Origin: Candidatus Bathyarchaeota archaeon
GTDB lineage: Archaea > Thermoproteota > Bathyarchaeia > Bathyarchaeales > B26-1
Reading direction: 5' to 3'
NCBI GenBank assembly: GCA_018396795.1
Contig: JAGTRH010000056.1
Span: 1 to 8,193, forward strand
Length of the DNA stretch: 8,193 nt
Shown: piece by piece, positions 1 to 5,457 of the stretch
How the letters are laid out: each line of letters begins with the position of its first letter
Position numbering within the stretch: position 1 is the stretch's first letter
Position numbers and translations under genes: made by a program
The notes under the pieces: model-generated
Databases searched by the model: none
What the model was told of the DNA's origin: nothing
The model's input: the letters and a program-made list of their open reading frames with translations, nothing else

Positions 1-443
1 CTCTGTTCACTAAGTCCAAAATCTATTAAAACTATATTTCCATGAGGCGTAAGAATCATATTTGATGTTGTAAGATCGCCGTGAATTATGCCGTTTTTAT
101 GCAGTCTACCTATGAGCATGCCAATTTGATGACATAACTTTCTTCGTTCTTCACTCGACAGGTCACTAAGTATCTGCTTTATCTGCTTACCTTCAACGAA
201 CTCCATAATGATCGTCGCTTCTTCTAAGTCAACCATAAAAATTATTGGTGTTGGAACACCAGCCTCCTTAGCTTTATGAATCATTTGGGGCTCATGTTTA
301 GTTCTCTGTATTTGAAGCACTCTATCAAGTTCCGGTATTCGGTAGTTTTTTGGATGACGCTTTTTAAATATGACCTTTCGATTACACCAATCTTCGAGAT
401 AAATGCTTGCCTCAGCACCCTTCTTTATCAGTATACCCATCAT
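1..443 (-). CDS. bud32: Bud32 KEOPS-complex atypical kinase/ATPase (3' end off the window)
   Basis: Small Rio-type kinase of the KEOPS complex, which makes the universal tRNA N6-threonylcarbamoyladenosine (t6A37) with Kae1; Bud32 acts in the cytoplasm as the ATPase partner of Kae1. I translated it by hand: 147 residues are visible. The N-terminal lobe has a Lys-rich strand (IFKKR, about residues 25-29) and the P-E-L-D helix (37-40). The catalytic loop H-G-D-L-T-T-S-N (121-128, Asp123) and the DFG-type metal motif IDFGLSE (140-146) are diagnostic of Bud32. The C-terminal part, including the usual basic tail, lies beyond position 1. The start is one of two adjacent ATGs (443 or 440); AAAGGTGG just upstream is a good SD for either. 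It follows kae1 by 26 nt on the same strand, so co-transcription is likely. In several archaea Kae1 and Bud32 are one fused protein; here they are separate. Identification is secure. Confidence 0.93.
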   Translation of the reverse strand, partial: MMGILIKKGAEASIYLEDWCNRKVIFKKRHPKNYRIPELDRVLQIQRTKHEPQMIHKAKEAGVPTPIIFMVDLEEATIIMEFVEGKQIKQILSDLSSEERRKLCHQIGMLIGRLHKNGIIHGDLTTSNMILTPHGNIVLIDFGLSEQ

Positions 444-469
444 AAAGCCACCTTTAAGTAGAAAACTAA

Positions 470-1489
470 TTAGTCAATCTTAACCCAAGGGACTTCAACA
501 TCATCAAGTCTCCACTTCAACCTTACGAAACTCTCCTCAACTGGTATTGTAAACCCATATTGGTAGCATAACACTCCAGTCCAAGCTATCATCGCACCAT
601 TATCCGTAGCATACTCTTTTGGCACAACTCGGAAGCAAGCGTCATGCTCCTCAGACATTGTTTTCAGCATCGCTTGGAGCCTTTTGTTTGCTGCAACTCC
701 ACCAGTTAGTAAAACCTCGCCTTTCTCCGTATGAGCCAAGGCTCTTTCAGTTACCTCTGTTAGCATTGAGAAGGCTATCTCTTGGAAGCTGAAGCACAAA
801 TCCTCAAGAGAGTACTTCCCTTCACGCAATAAATTAACCGCTGCAGTTAGCAGTCCACTAAAAGATAAATCCATACCCTTCACGGTATATGGTAATGGGA
901 TAAATCTACCACCCTTAGACGCTAACTCCTCAACTATAGCTCCAAAGGGCTTATCAGCCCTAGGTTTTAGGCCAGCCTCCCTAGCAAAAACATCTAAACA
1001 GTTTCCTACAGCTATATCTAATGTTTCACCAAAAACCCTATACCTTCTAGCCTCAAAAGCTGCCACAATAGTGTTTCCACCTGACACATATAAAGTGACG
1101 GGGTCTCTTGCTTCGCTAATCATCTTGCCTATTTCTATGTGGGCTAGACAGTGATTGACTCCGACAAGCGGCTTATTTAAGTAGGAGGCTAGAGCCCTCG
1201 CAGCTGTCGCACCAACCCTTAGGCAGGGCCCTAGGCCGGGACCTTGAGAGAAGGCTATTACATTTATTTCTTTTGGCTTTATCCCGGCTCTCCTAAAGGC
1301 TTCAGCTATTACACTCCCGGCTACCATAGCGTGATGTCTAGATGCTTCTCTTGGGTGTATTCCACCCGTCTCAGGAACATATACGTTGTTAACATTAGCT
1401 AATATTTCGCCACTAAACGAAACTATACCAACGCCAAAATCATCGGCTGTGCTTTCAATGCCTAAACAGTAGCCCTCTCGCTTTTGCAT
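470..1489 (-). CDS. kae1: Kae1/TsaD-family tRNA t6A threonylcarbamoyltransferase subunit of KEOPS
   Basis: Catalytic subunit that transfers the threonylcarbamoyl group from threonylcarbamoyl-AMP to A37 of ANN-decoding tRNAs. At 339 aa it has normal archaeal Kae1 length and the ASKHA fold. Visible motifs are the first phosphate loop GIESTADDFGVGIV (10-23), HPREASRHHA (45-54), the metal ligands His113 and His117 in NHCLAHIE with Asp296 in ATDNGAM, the nucleotide-binding loop VSGGNT (135-140), GETLDIAVGNCLD (154-166) and GGVAANKRL (263-271). The first loop reads IESTADD where many archaeal homologues have IEGTAHT, a mild variation. The ATG has no convincing SD, so a short leader or leaderless start is likely. 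bud32 follows immediately. Function is inferred from family membership, with all expected metal ligands present. Confidence 0.97.
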   Translation of the reverse strand: MQKREGYCLGIESTADDFGVGIVSFSGEILANVNNVYVPETGGIHPREASRHHAMVAGSVIAEAFRRAGIKPKEINVIAFSQGPGLGPCLRVGATAARALASYLNKPLVGVNHCLAHIEIGKMISEARDPVTLYVSGGNTIVAAFEARRYRVFGETLDIAVGNCLDVFAREAGLKPRADKPFGAIVEELASKGGRFIPLPYTVKGMDLSFSGLLTAAVNLLREGKYSLEDLCFSFQEIAFSMLTEVTERALAHTEKGEVLLTGGVAANKRLQAMLKTMSEEHDACFRVVPKEYATDNGAMIAWTGVLCYQYGFTIPVEESFVRLKWRLDDVEVPWVKID

Positions 1490-1512
1490 AAGACTATAAT
1501 AAGCGAGGATGC

Positions 1513-1580
1513 TCTTAAGGATTAATTGTAATAACTGAGGGTTCGCTCAATATATTTTTATGTTCGAGAAGCATTATAAT
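1513..1580. promoter_or_regulatory. divergent promoter region for kae1 (-) and tfeB (+)
   Basis: The 131-nt gap between the kae1 and tfeB starts holds several TATA-like elements. TTATAAT at 1574-1580 lies about 26 nt before position 1603, which would give tfeB a short leader containing its SD (GGAGAG, 1609-1614). An AT block at 1549-1560 reads as a TATA box on both strands and would place a kae1 start near 1528. A weaker CTTAAG at 1513-1518 is 26 nt from the kae1 ATG and would make that mRNA leaderless. Which element is used on each side cannot be decided by eye. Confidence 0.45.
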
Positions 1581-1620
1581 TCTATAAGAGGACGGTATTG
1601 AAGGCACTGGAGAGTTGCAT

Positions 1621-1974
1621 ATGCCCAAGCAGAATGACCTCGAGCAGAGGGCTCTTGATATTATAATTAAAAGCGGTGAGAAGGGAATATTACAATCGGA
1701 TCTTTGGCGTGAGATAAACGCGACAAGCAGAGAGGGCTCCAGAATATCAATTAGGCTTGAGAATAAAGGCTTAATCTATCGCGAACCAGAGCTTTCAAAG
1801 GGACGATGGACCTATAGGCTTTTCTCGAAACGCCAACCAATCTCCATCGACTCAATCTTAGATTGCCCATGCATCTCATGTGAGGAGATTTCGAGGTGCG
1901 GTGCCGGCGGCAGACTCTCCCCAAATGATTGCGAGAAACTAACACGCTGGATACTGGAGGCAGACCCAAAGTAG
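1621..1974 (+). CDS. tfeB: TFE-beta, archaeal transcription initiation factor subunit (winged helix plus 4Fe-4S motif)
   Basis: Small homologue of the RNA polymerase III subunit RPC39 (C34). In archaea it pairs with TFE-alpha to help open the promoter and keep the RNA polymerase clamp open. The 117-aa protein has an N-terminal winged-helix domain (about 5-70, with the LQSDLWREINATSREGS region as helix-turn-helix and GRWTYRLF as wing). A C-terminal cysteine motif follows: C84-x2-C87-x5-C93-x10-C104, embedded in CGAGGRLSPNDC and ending LTRWI. From memory this spacing and the GG-x-(I/L)-SP-x-x-C core match the Fe-S segment of RPC39 and TFE-beta exactly. An extra Cys82 is present. I chose ATG 1621 because GGAGAG sits 6 nt upstream; an in-frame TTG at 1615 touches that SD. 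The protein would be 119 aa from the TTG. rlmE follows after 26 nt, likely in one transcript. Confidence 0.9.
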   Translation: MPKQNDLEQRALDIIIKSGEKGILQSDLWREINATSREGSRISIRLENKGLIYREPELSKGRWTYRLFSKRQPISIDSILDCPCISCEEISRCGAGGRLSPNDCEKLTRWILEADPK

Positions 1975-1987
1975 AATAGAAAACCAC

Positions 1988-1993
1988 GGTGAG
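1988..1993 (+). promoter_or_regulatory. Shine-Dalgarno GGTGAG that fixes the rlmE start at TTG 2001
   Basis: GGTGAG is complementary to the archaeal 16S rRNA 3' end and lies 7 nt upstream of TTG 2001. An in-frame GTG at 1989 falls inside this motif and has no SD of its own (its upstream bases are AT-rich with ACCACG), so it is the less likely start. Confidence 0.65.
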
Positions 1994-2000
1994 TAATAGT

Positions 2001-2609
2001 TTGTCTAAGGAGTGGCTTGCTAGGCGGAGAAGAGACTATTATTATAGGAGGGCAAAAGAGGAAAATTACAGGTCGCGCGCGGCATATAAACTTATGCAAG
2101 CCGTGGAAAAATACGGTTTCATAAAAACTAACGATGTAGTTGTTGATTTAGGTGCTGCACCAGGCGGATGGCTAAAAGTCGCTAGACAGTTTGTTGGTAA
2201 AAAAGGTTTTGTTCTAGGTGTGGACATAAAAGAGATTGAACCCCTAAACTATGAAAATGTCTTCACAATTATTGGTGATATCAGAGAAGCCGATATTATA
2301 AGTAGAATAAAGGCGTTACTACCACGCCCAGCAGATGTCGTAATATCGGATGTTTCACCCAATATATCGGGAATTTGGGAGTTAGATCACACGCGGCAAA
2401 TAGAGCTTGCAGAGTGCTCTCTACAGATAGCGTGCTCCATACTTAATAAGGGAGGAAACTTCTTCGTAAAGATCTTTCAGGGCGAATTCACCAATCAATT
2501 TCTGAGGAGGGTTAAAGGATTCTTCAGCCAAGTCAGAGTTGTAAAACCAAAAGCTAGTAGAAAGGAGAGCGCTGAGATCTACATACTTGGATTAAATTAT
2601 AGGGGATAA
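2001..2609 (+). CDS. rlmE: RlmE/FtsJ-family 23S rRNA 2'-O-ribose methyltransferase
   Basis: SAM-dependent Rossmann-fold methyltransferase of the FtsJ/RrmJ family, which methylates a uridine 2'-OH in the peptidyl-transferase A-loop of the large-subunit rRNA. From TTG 2001 it is 202 aa. It opens with the family N-terminus SKEWLARRRRDYYYRRAKEE, then YRSRAAYKL with catalytic Lys30, and the SAM loop VVDLGAAPGGW (47-57). Next come VISDVSPNISG with Asp117, FFVKIFQG with Lys157 and ESAEIY with Glu192. This completes the K-D-K-E tetrad, at spacings like those of E. coli RlmE. A GTG 12 nt upstream would add MSNS, which does not fit the family start and overlaps the SD. It lies 26 nt after tfeB, and its stop is 7 nt from the stop of the converging glycosyltransferase gene, with no T-tract terminator between them. 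An archaeal homologue could have a tRNA or other rRNA site as substrate; the exact nucleotide is inferred from the bacterial enzyme. Confidence 0.94.
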   Translation: MSKEWLARRRRDYYYRRAKEENYRSRAAYKLMQAVEKYGFIKTNDVVVDLGAAPGGWLKVARQFVGKKGFVLGVDIKEIEPLNYENVFTIIGDIREADIISRIKALLPRPADVVISDVSPNISGIWELDHTRQIELAECSLQIACSILNKGGNFFVKIFQGEFTNQFLRRVKGFFSQVRVVKPKASRKESAEIYILGLNYRG

Positions 2610-2616
2610 CGCCGCG

Positions 2617-3816
2617 CTAAAAACCTATATCGCCTTTCTCGGCAACGCTTAAAATCGCATCAACTATAGTTTTTAATCCATTTATTTTCATGACTTTTCT
2701 CCGGATTTCCTCAACATTTCTCTTATAGGAATTATCCAGCAAAACCTTTTCTACCGTTTTAAAAAGGACTTCCGCGTTAACATCGCTCTGTTCTATAACC
2801 TCAGCTATGCCCATCTCCTTAACTCTCTTAGCGTTGTTCGTTTGCTCTGTATGGCTTGGCGTAGGTATAAGTATCATGGGCTTACCATAGTATATGCTCT
2901 GTGATAACGTCCCATGCCCAGCTCTTGAGATCACTAAGTCGGATGCCTTTAAGTATTCAAATCTATTTGGAATCCAATTATACACTATAAAGTGGTTTTT
3001 GTATGCGATTGCTTCAATTGGGTTACTTGGACTACCAGTAGACATAATGATTTGGTAGTTATCTGGGAACTTCATGAAAATCCTTTTCAGAATATCAATG
3101 ATGTAGGCCCGCTCCTTTAATGGTCCACTTATTGGCACAAAAATCAACGGCTTCTCAACATCTAACCCCAGATTCTCACGTATTTCCTCCTTGCTCGGCA
3201 GCTCATCTGGGTAAACGGGCAAAATTGGACCGACAAATTTTACACGCTCGTAATAAGCCATAGGCATTCTAAGATTCCCCACTGATATCGTATATGGGGG
3301 CGGAAAATCCGGAATTAAGAGCGGAACTGTTCCACCAACCCAAACTTTGCCGATTATCGCTAACCCTCCAGTCTCCGTAATCTTCGCAAGTCTGAGAAGA
3401 CGCCTTTTTCTAGGAATTATTATCTGAAACTGGTTAACTATACAAACGTTTGGAATATTTAGAGATCTTGCGGCCAATAATGGCGAAACACGTGAGTCCG
3501 AAACAACAACATCGGGCTTAAACGCCCTAATAAACCTAATTTCAGTCTCAACTTGCTTGGTAAATATGAAAGCCGCTAAGAAGGGACCGGGGTTAACAAT
3601 TGTCTGCCTAAAATCTATTGTTCCATCAGACTTAACCATGACACCCATAGATGGCGGTTCAACTACTGGATATCCCTCACTCCTAATATATTCAACAGCC
3701 TCTCTATAAGTTGAGAAAATTATCTCGGCGCCCATCTCTCTAAGTCTATTAGCTACTGGTACACACCGCCCGGCATGCCCAAGCCCGATGCCGCACACCC
3801 CGAAGTAAACCCTCAT
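2617..3816 (-). CDS. MurG/GT28-like (GT-B) glycosyltransferase
   Basis: Probable UDP-sugar-dependent glycosyltransferase with two Rossmann-like GT-B domains. The 399-aa protein begins with GVCGIGLGHAGRC (6-18), the glycine-rich N-terminal loop. FKPDVVVSDSRVSPLLAARSLNIP (99-122) matches the acceptor-domain strand of this family. The C-terminal donor half has VPISGPLKER (227-236), YNWIPNRFEYLKASDLVISRAGHGT (279-303) and IPTPSHTEQTNNAKR (317-331), typical of GT28_C / COG1819-like proteins. No signal peptide or membrane span is obvious, so it likely acts at the cytoplasmic face on a lipid carrier or glycolipid. Sugar and acceptor cannot be told from sequence. The start is well supported by the N-terminal loop, although no clear SD precedes the ATG. 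It converges on rlmE. It lies 107 nt downstream of the rhomboid gene and may have its own promoter. Confidence 0.85.
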   Translation of the reverse strand: MRVYFGVCGIGLGHAGRCVPVANRLREMGAEIIFSTYREAVEYIRSEGYPVVEPPSMGVMVKSDGTIDFRQTIVNPGPFLAAFIFTKQVETEIRFIRAFKPDVVVSDSRVSPLLAARSLNIPNVCIVNQFQIIIPRKRRLLRLAKITETGGLAIIGKVWVGGTVPLLIPDFPPPYTISVGNLRMPMAYYERVKFVGPILPVYPDELPSKEEIRENLGLDVEKPLIFVPISGPLKERAYIIDILKRIFMKFPDNYQIIMSTGSPSNPIEAIAYKNHFIVYNWIPNRFEYLKASDLVISRAGHGTLSQSIYYGKPMILIPTPSHTEQTNNAKRVKEMGIAEVIEQSDVNAEVLFKTVEKVLLDNSYKRNVEEIRRKVMKINGLKTIVDAILSVAEKGDIGF

Positions 3817-3923
3817 TACGGATCTAATCCTCTCTTAGCGAGGTGATTTTGAATAATTGGAACTTCATTAGCTTTAATAGAATTTCATGGTTATACATTC
3901 TTAATATTTTTGGAAAACCGGTA
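3817..3923. other. AT-rich spacer between rhomboid and glycosyltransferase genes
   Basis: The 107 nt carry no ORF and no strong hairpin. Minus-strand AT-rich elements (AAAAATATTAAG near 3900-3911, CTATTAAAGC near 3872-3881) could act as a promoter for the glycosyltransferase gene. None sits at the leaderless distance from its ATG, so transcription could equally read through from the rhomboid gene. Confidence 0.35.
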
Positions 3924-4568
3924 TTAAATAATTAAACCCAACATTTCTGTAATTATATTAATTACAATAAAGTATATTGTTAGGAGAGCGATGGTAATTA
4001 ACAGATTTCTTTTCCATTTCCCGCGGCTCCAAGATATGCCAAAGGGAACACCCACTAAGAACCCTATAACGTGCCCTAAATAGCCTATATTGGTTTCGTT
4101 AATATTCAAGTAAAAGATCATTAGAGCATTGTAGATAAAGTATAATATTGCAACTAACCCTAAAGGCATAAGGAAAAGCCAAGAGAATTTAAGTGGCTTA
4201 ATGAGCATTACTATGGCTAATAATGTGAAGATAGCTGCTGATGATCCTATCATAATAGTATTAGACCCATAGAAGTATAGGCTTAAAATAAAAGATAATA
4301 CTCCGCCGATAAAGAAGGCTAGAATGGTTCTGGTTGATCCGATCTCGCTTTCCAGAGTGCTTCCAAAAGCATACAAGAAAAGCATATTTCCGATTAGATG
4401 CGCCATGTTTGCGTGAATGAAGAGAGCTGTTATGGGAGACCAAAAATATCCCTTCCTAAGATTCTCACCGCTAAAGTATAAGGTGTCTATAAACGGATTC
4501 TCACTAAAAACAAGTGAGAACATCGTCGCAAGCAAGCAAATAACAATCAGTAGTAAAATTTTCCTCAC
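3924..4568 (-). CDS. rhomboid-family intramembrane serine protease
   Basis: Polytopic membrane protease that cleaves transmembrane segments of other proteins within the bilayer. At 214 aa it shows about six hydrophobic segments, starting with a hydrophobic N-terminus (3-21). The diagnostic motifs are FIHANMAHLIGNM, with His52, His57 and Asn61 (H-x4-H-x3-N) for the oxyanion region, and IGSSAAIF, with nucleophile Ser110. The catalytic partner is His166 in GYLGHVIGF. The GxSx motif reads G-S-S-A and not the commoner G-A/S-S-G, but the Ser/His dyad is intact, so it is probably active. The start is GTG 4568, preceded by the strong SD GGTGAGG (4573-4579), which overlaps the TGA of the upstream gene. 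The 6-nt gap implies translational coupling with that PD-(D/E)XK-like gene. The substrate is unknown. Confidence 0.92.
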   Translation of the reverse strand: MRKILLLIVICLLATMFSLVFSENPFIDTLYFSGENLRKGYFWSPITALFIHANMAHLIGNMLFLYAFGSTLESEIGSTRTILAFFIGGVLSFILSLYFYGSNTIMIGSSAAIFTLLAIVMLIKPLKFSWLFLMPLGLVAILYFIYNALMIFYLNINETNIGYLGHVIGFLVGVPFGISWSRGKWKRNLLITIALLTIYFIVINIITEMLGLII

Positions 4569-4574
4569 GATTCC

Positions 4575-5231
4575 TCACCACTCACAAATCATCTGCATTC
4601 TCTCCAGATAAGTGTTTGGATCAGTCTCCCTAACAAGACCTTTATCAATGTCAATAACGTATATGGCGTGAAGACGAGCGTTCTTAATCTCATCAAAGTT
4701 AACTGGTGGATTGCTATAATATAGGTCGCATAAATTTTTAATCTCCTTAATTTCGCTTTGAGTTCGGTATCGTGGAGGCTTGACTAGTGCTGGCGGAAAC
4801 CAAAGCGTATAATACGGCGGAGTTGCCAAAGCAAACTTCTCAGCGTAATTACTGTACCTAGTTATCTTACTTGCTATTCTAGCCTTACAGTAAGTTATGG
4901 GGTCAACAGCATGCTCTGGTGGAACGTAACCTGTTTCAACCTCAACAATCAAACTTCCTAAACCTTTTAGTGCATACACATCGCAGGATAATCCGTCTAA
5001 AGCGTATTCTAAATCTACCTGGTAACCGCATAAAATAAGATATTTAGCGCATATAAGCTCCATAACTGAATGATTAATTTTAACAAGATTTCTCCTATAG
5101 AGAAGAATCAGCTTATCTTTTAACCTTAAAATTTGCCTACAAATTCTTTCACTCTCACCACTACAAAGCCTATCCACAACAAGATTCAAATCTTCCTCAA
5201 ACCGCTCAACGGAACGTTCCAACATTACCAT
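4575..5231 (-). CDS. uncharacterised protein with a PD-(D/E)XK nuclease-like core
   Basis: I do not recognise this 218-aa protein by name. It starts with a charged helical region (1-50, LERSVERFEEDLNLVVDRL). Then comes an order that resembles the PD-(D/E)XK restriction-endonuclease fold: a helix with Glu58 (HSVMELICAKYLILCGYQV), a strand ending in Asp84 (LSCDVYALKG), and a strand with Glu97-x-Glu99 (SLIVEVETG). A following helix is rich in K/R/Y (YCKARIASKITRYSNYAEKFALATPPYY), similar to the lysine-bearing helix of such folds. The usual Lys of the ExK motif is Glu here, so it may be a variant enzyme or an inactive binding protein. It is cytosolic, with no signal peptide. It heads a probable operon with the rhomboid protease. 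A TATA box 26 nt from the ATG implies a leaderless mRNA. The fold is an inference from motif order only. Confidence 0.75.
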   Translation of the reverse strand: MVMLERSVERFEEDLNLVVDRLCSGESERICRQILRLKDKLILLYRRNLVKINHSVMELICAKYLILCGYQVDLEYALDGLSCDVYALKGLGSLIVEVETGYVPPEHAVDPITYCKARIASKITRYSNYAEKFALATPPYYTLWFPPALVKPPRYRTQSEIKEIKNLCDLYYSNPPVNFDEIKNARLHAIYVIDIDKGLVRETDPNTYLERMQMICEW

Positions 5232-5254
5232 CCAAAAAATATTGGATTTTTAGA

Positions 5255-5260
5255 TTTAAA
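5255..5260 (-). promoter_or_regulatory. TATA box for a leaderless PD-(D/E)XK-like/rhomboid transcript
   Basis: On the minus strand TTTAAA (inside TTTTTAAATC) is centred 26-27 nt upstream of ATG 5231. That is the standard archaeal TATA-to-start distance, so transcription would begin at the ATG itself. No SD precedes that ATG, which agrees with a leaderless message. Confidence 0.6.
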
Positions 5261-5277
5261 AATTTGTGCAAAAGTGT

Positions 5278-5295
5278 TATATAGTTTAAACTATA
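5278..5295 (+). promoter_or_regulatory. TATA element for the plus-strand ncRNA, within a 16-bp perfect palindrome
   Basis: TATAGTTTAAACTATA at 5280-5295 is a perfect inverted repeat. Its TTTAAA core (5285-5290) and the adjoining TTATATA (5277-5283) lie about 20-28 nt before the first paired base of the structured RNA at 5308, where an archaeal TATA box should be. Because it is symmetric it could bind TBP in either direction or a dimeric repressor. The nearest minus-strand start is served better by the separate TATA at 5255-5260. Confidence 0.6.
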
Positions 5296-5307
5296 ACTAT
5301 TATTTTG

Positions 5308-5445
5308 CCAAGTCGGGAAGCAAGCTTTGAGCATTGCGTTTAAGCAAAGAGCACATCAGCTGAAACGGCTAAAGGCTGGTGTGCGATAAAGACTTTGCTT
5401 AAACGGGCCGGGCAGTGCTCAAGGCTTAGACCCGACTTGGTTTTT
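5308..5445 (+). ncRNA. orphan structured small RNA (rod-like, about 133 nt plus U-tract)
   Basis: No ORF of substance lies here, but the sequence folds into one long rod. The outer stem is 5308-5317 with 5431-5440 (10 bp, perfect), continued by AAGC 5318-5321 with GCTT 5424-5427. Then 5327-5337 pairs with 5412-5422 (11 bp, one G-U), 5338-5349 with 5393-5404 (12 bp, perfect), and 5351-5360 with 5375-5384 (10 bp, one G-U). The terminal loop is 5361-5374. Purine-rich internal loops are 5405-5411 (GGGCCGG) and 5385-5392 (GATAAAGA), both on the 3' side. Both imperfect pairs are U-G on the plus strand and would be A-C mismatches on the minus strand, which fixes the orientation. A TATA element lies upstream and T-tracts directly downstream. 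It lacks visible 5S, SRP, RNase P, tRNA, C/D-box or H/ACA features. The function is unknown. A transposon-like MITE is the main alternative. Confidence 0.72.
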
Positions 5446-5454
5446 GAAGTTTTT
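5441..5454 (+). terminator. oligo-T terminator of the ncRNA
   Basis: Two runs of five T (5441-5445 and 5450-5454) follow the closing stem of the RNA at once. Archaeal RNA polymerase terminates at such T-tracts. The tract is T-rich only on the plus strand, so it serves the RNA and not the converging ligase gene, whose stop codon begins 4 nt further on. Confidence 0.65.
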
Positions 5455-5457
5455 AAT

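Noticed and set aside
276..461. Plus-strand 61-aa ORF
   Set aside because: It lies opposite the bud32 gene, whose motifs are clear, and has no recognisable domain or SD.
1751..2099. Minus-strand ORFs of 78 and 95 aa over tfeB and rlmE
   Set aside because: They are antisense to two well-supported genes and show biased, low-complexity translations.
2600..2640. Terminator between converging rlmE and glycosyltransferase genes
   Set aside because: Only 7 nt separate the stops and neither strand has a T-run or clear hairpin there.
5133..5330. Plus-strand 65-aa ORF running into the structured RNA
   Set aside because: It is Asn/Lys/Tyr-rich random translation crossing a TATA element and the first stem of the RNA, with no SD.
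5308..5440. 5S rRNA, SRP RNA, RNase P RNA or tRNA
   Set aside because: The length suits 5S, but the conserved 5S loop sequences, the SRP helix 8 GGAAG/AGCAG pattern, the RNase P conserved regions and any tRNA cloverleaf are absent.
5308..5440. H/ACA or C/D guide RNA
   Set aside because: There is no ACA tail, no symmetric guide pocket and no RUGAUGA/CUGA box pair.
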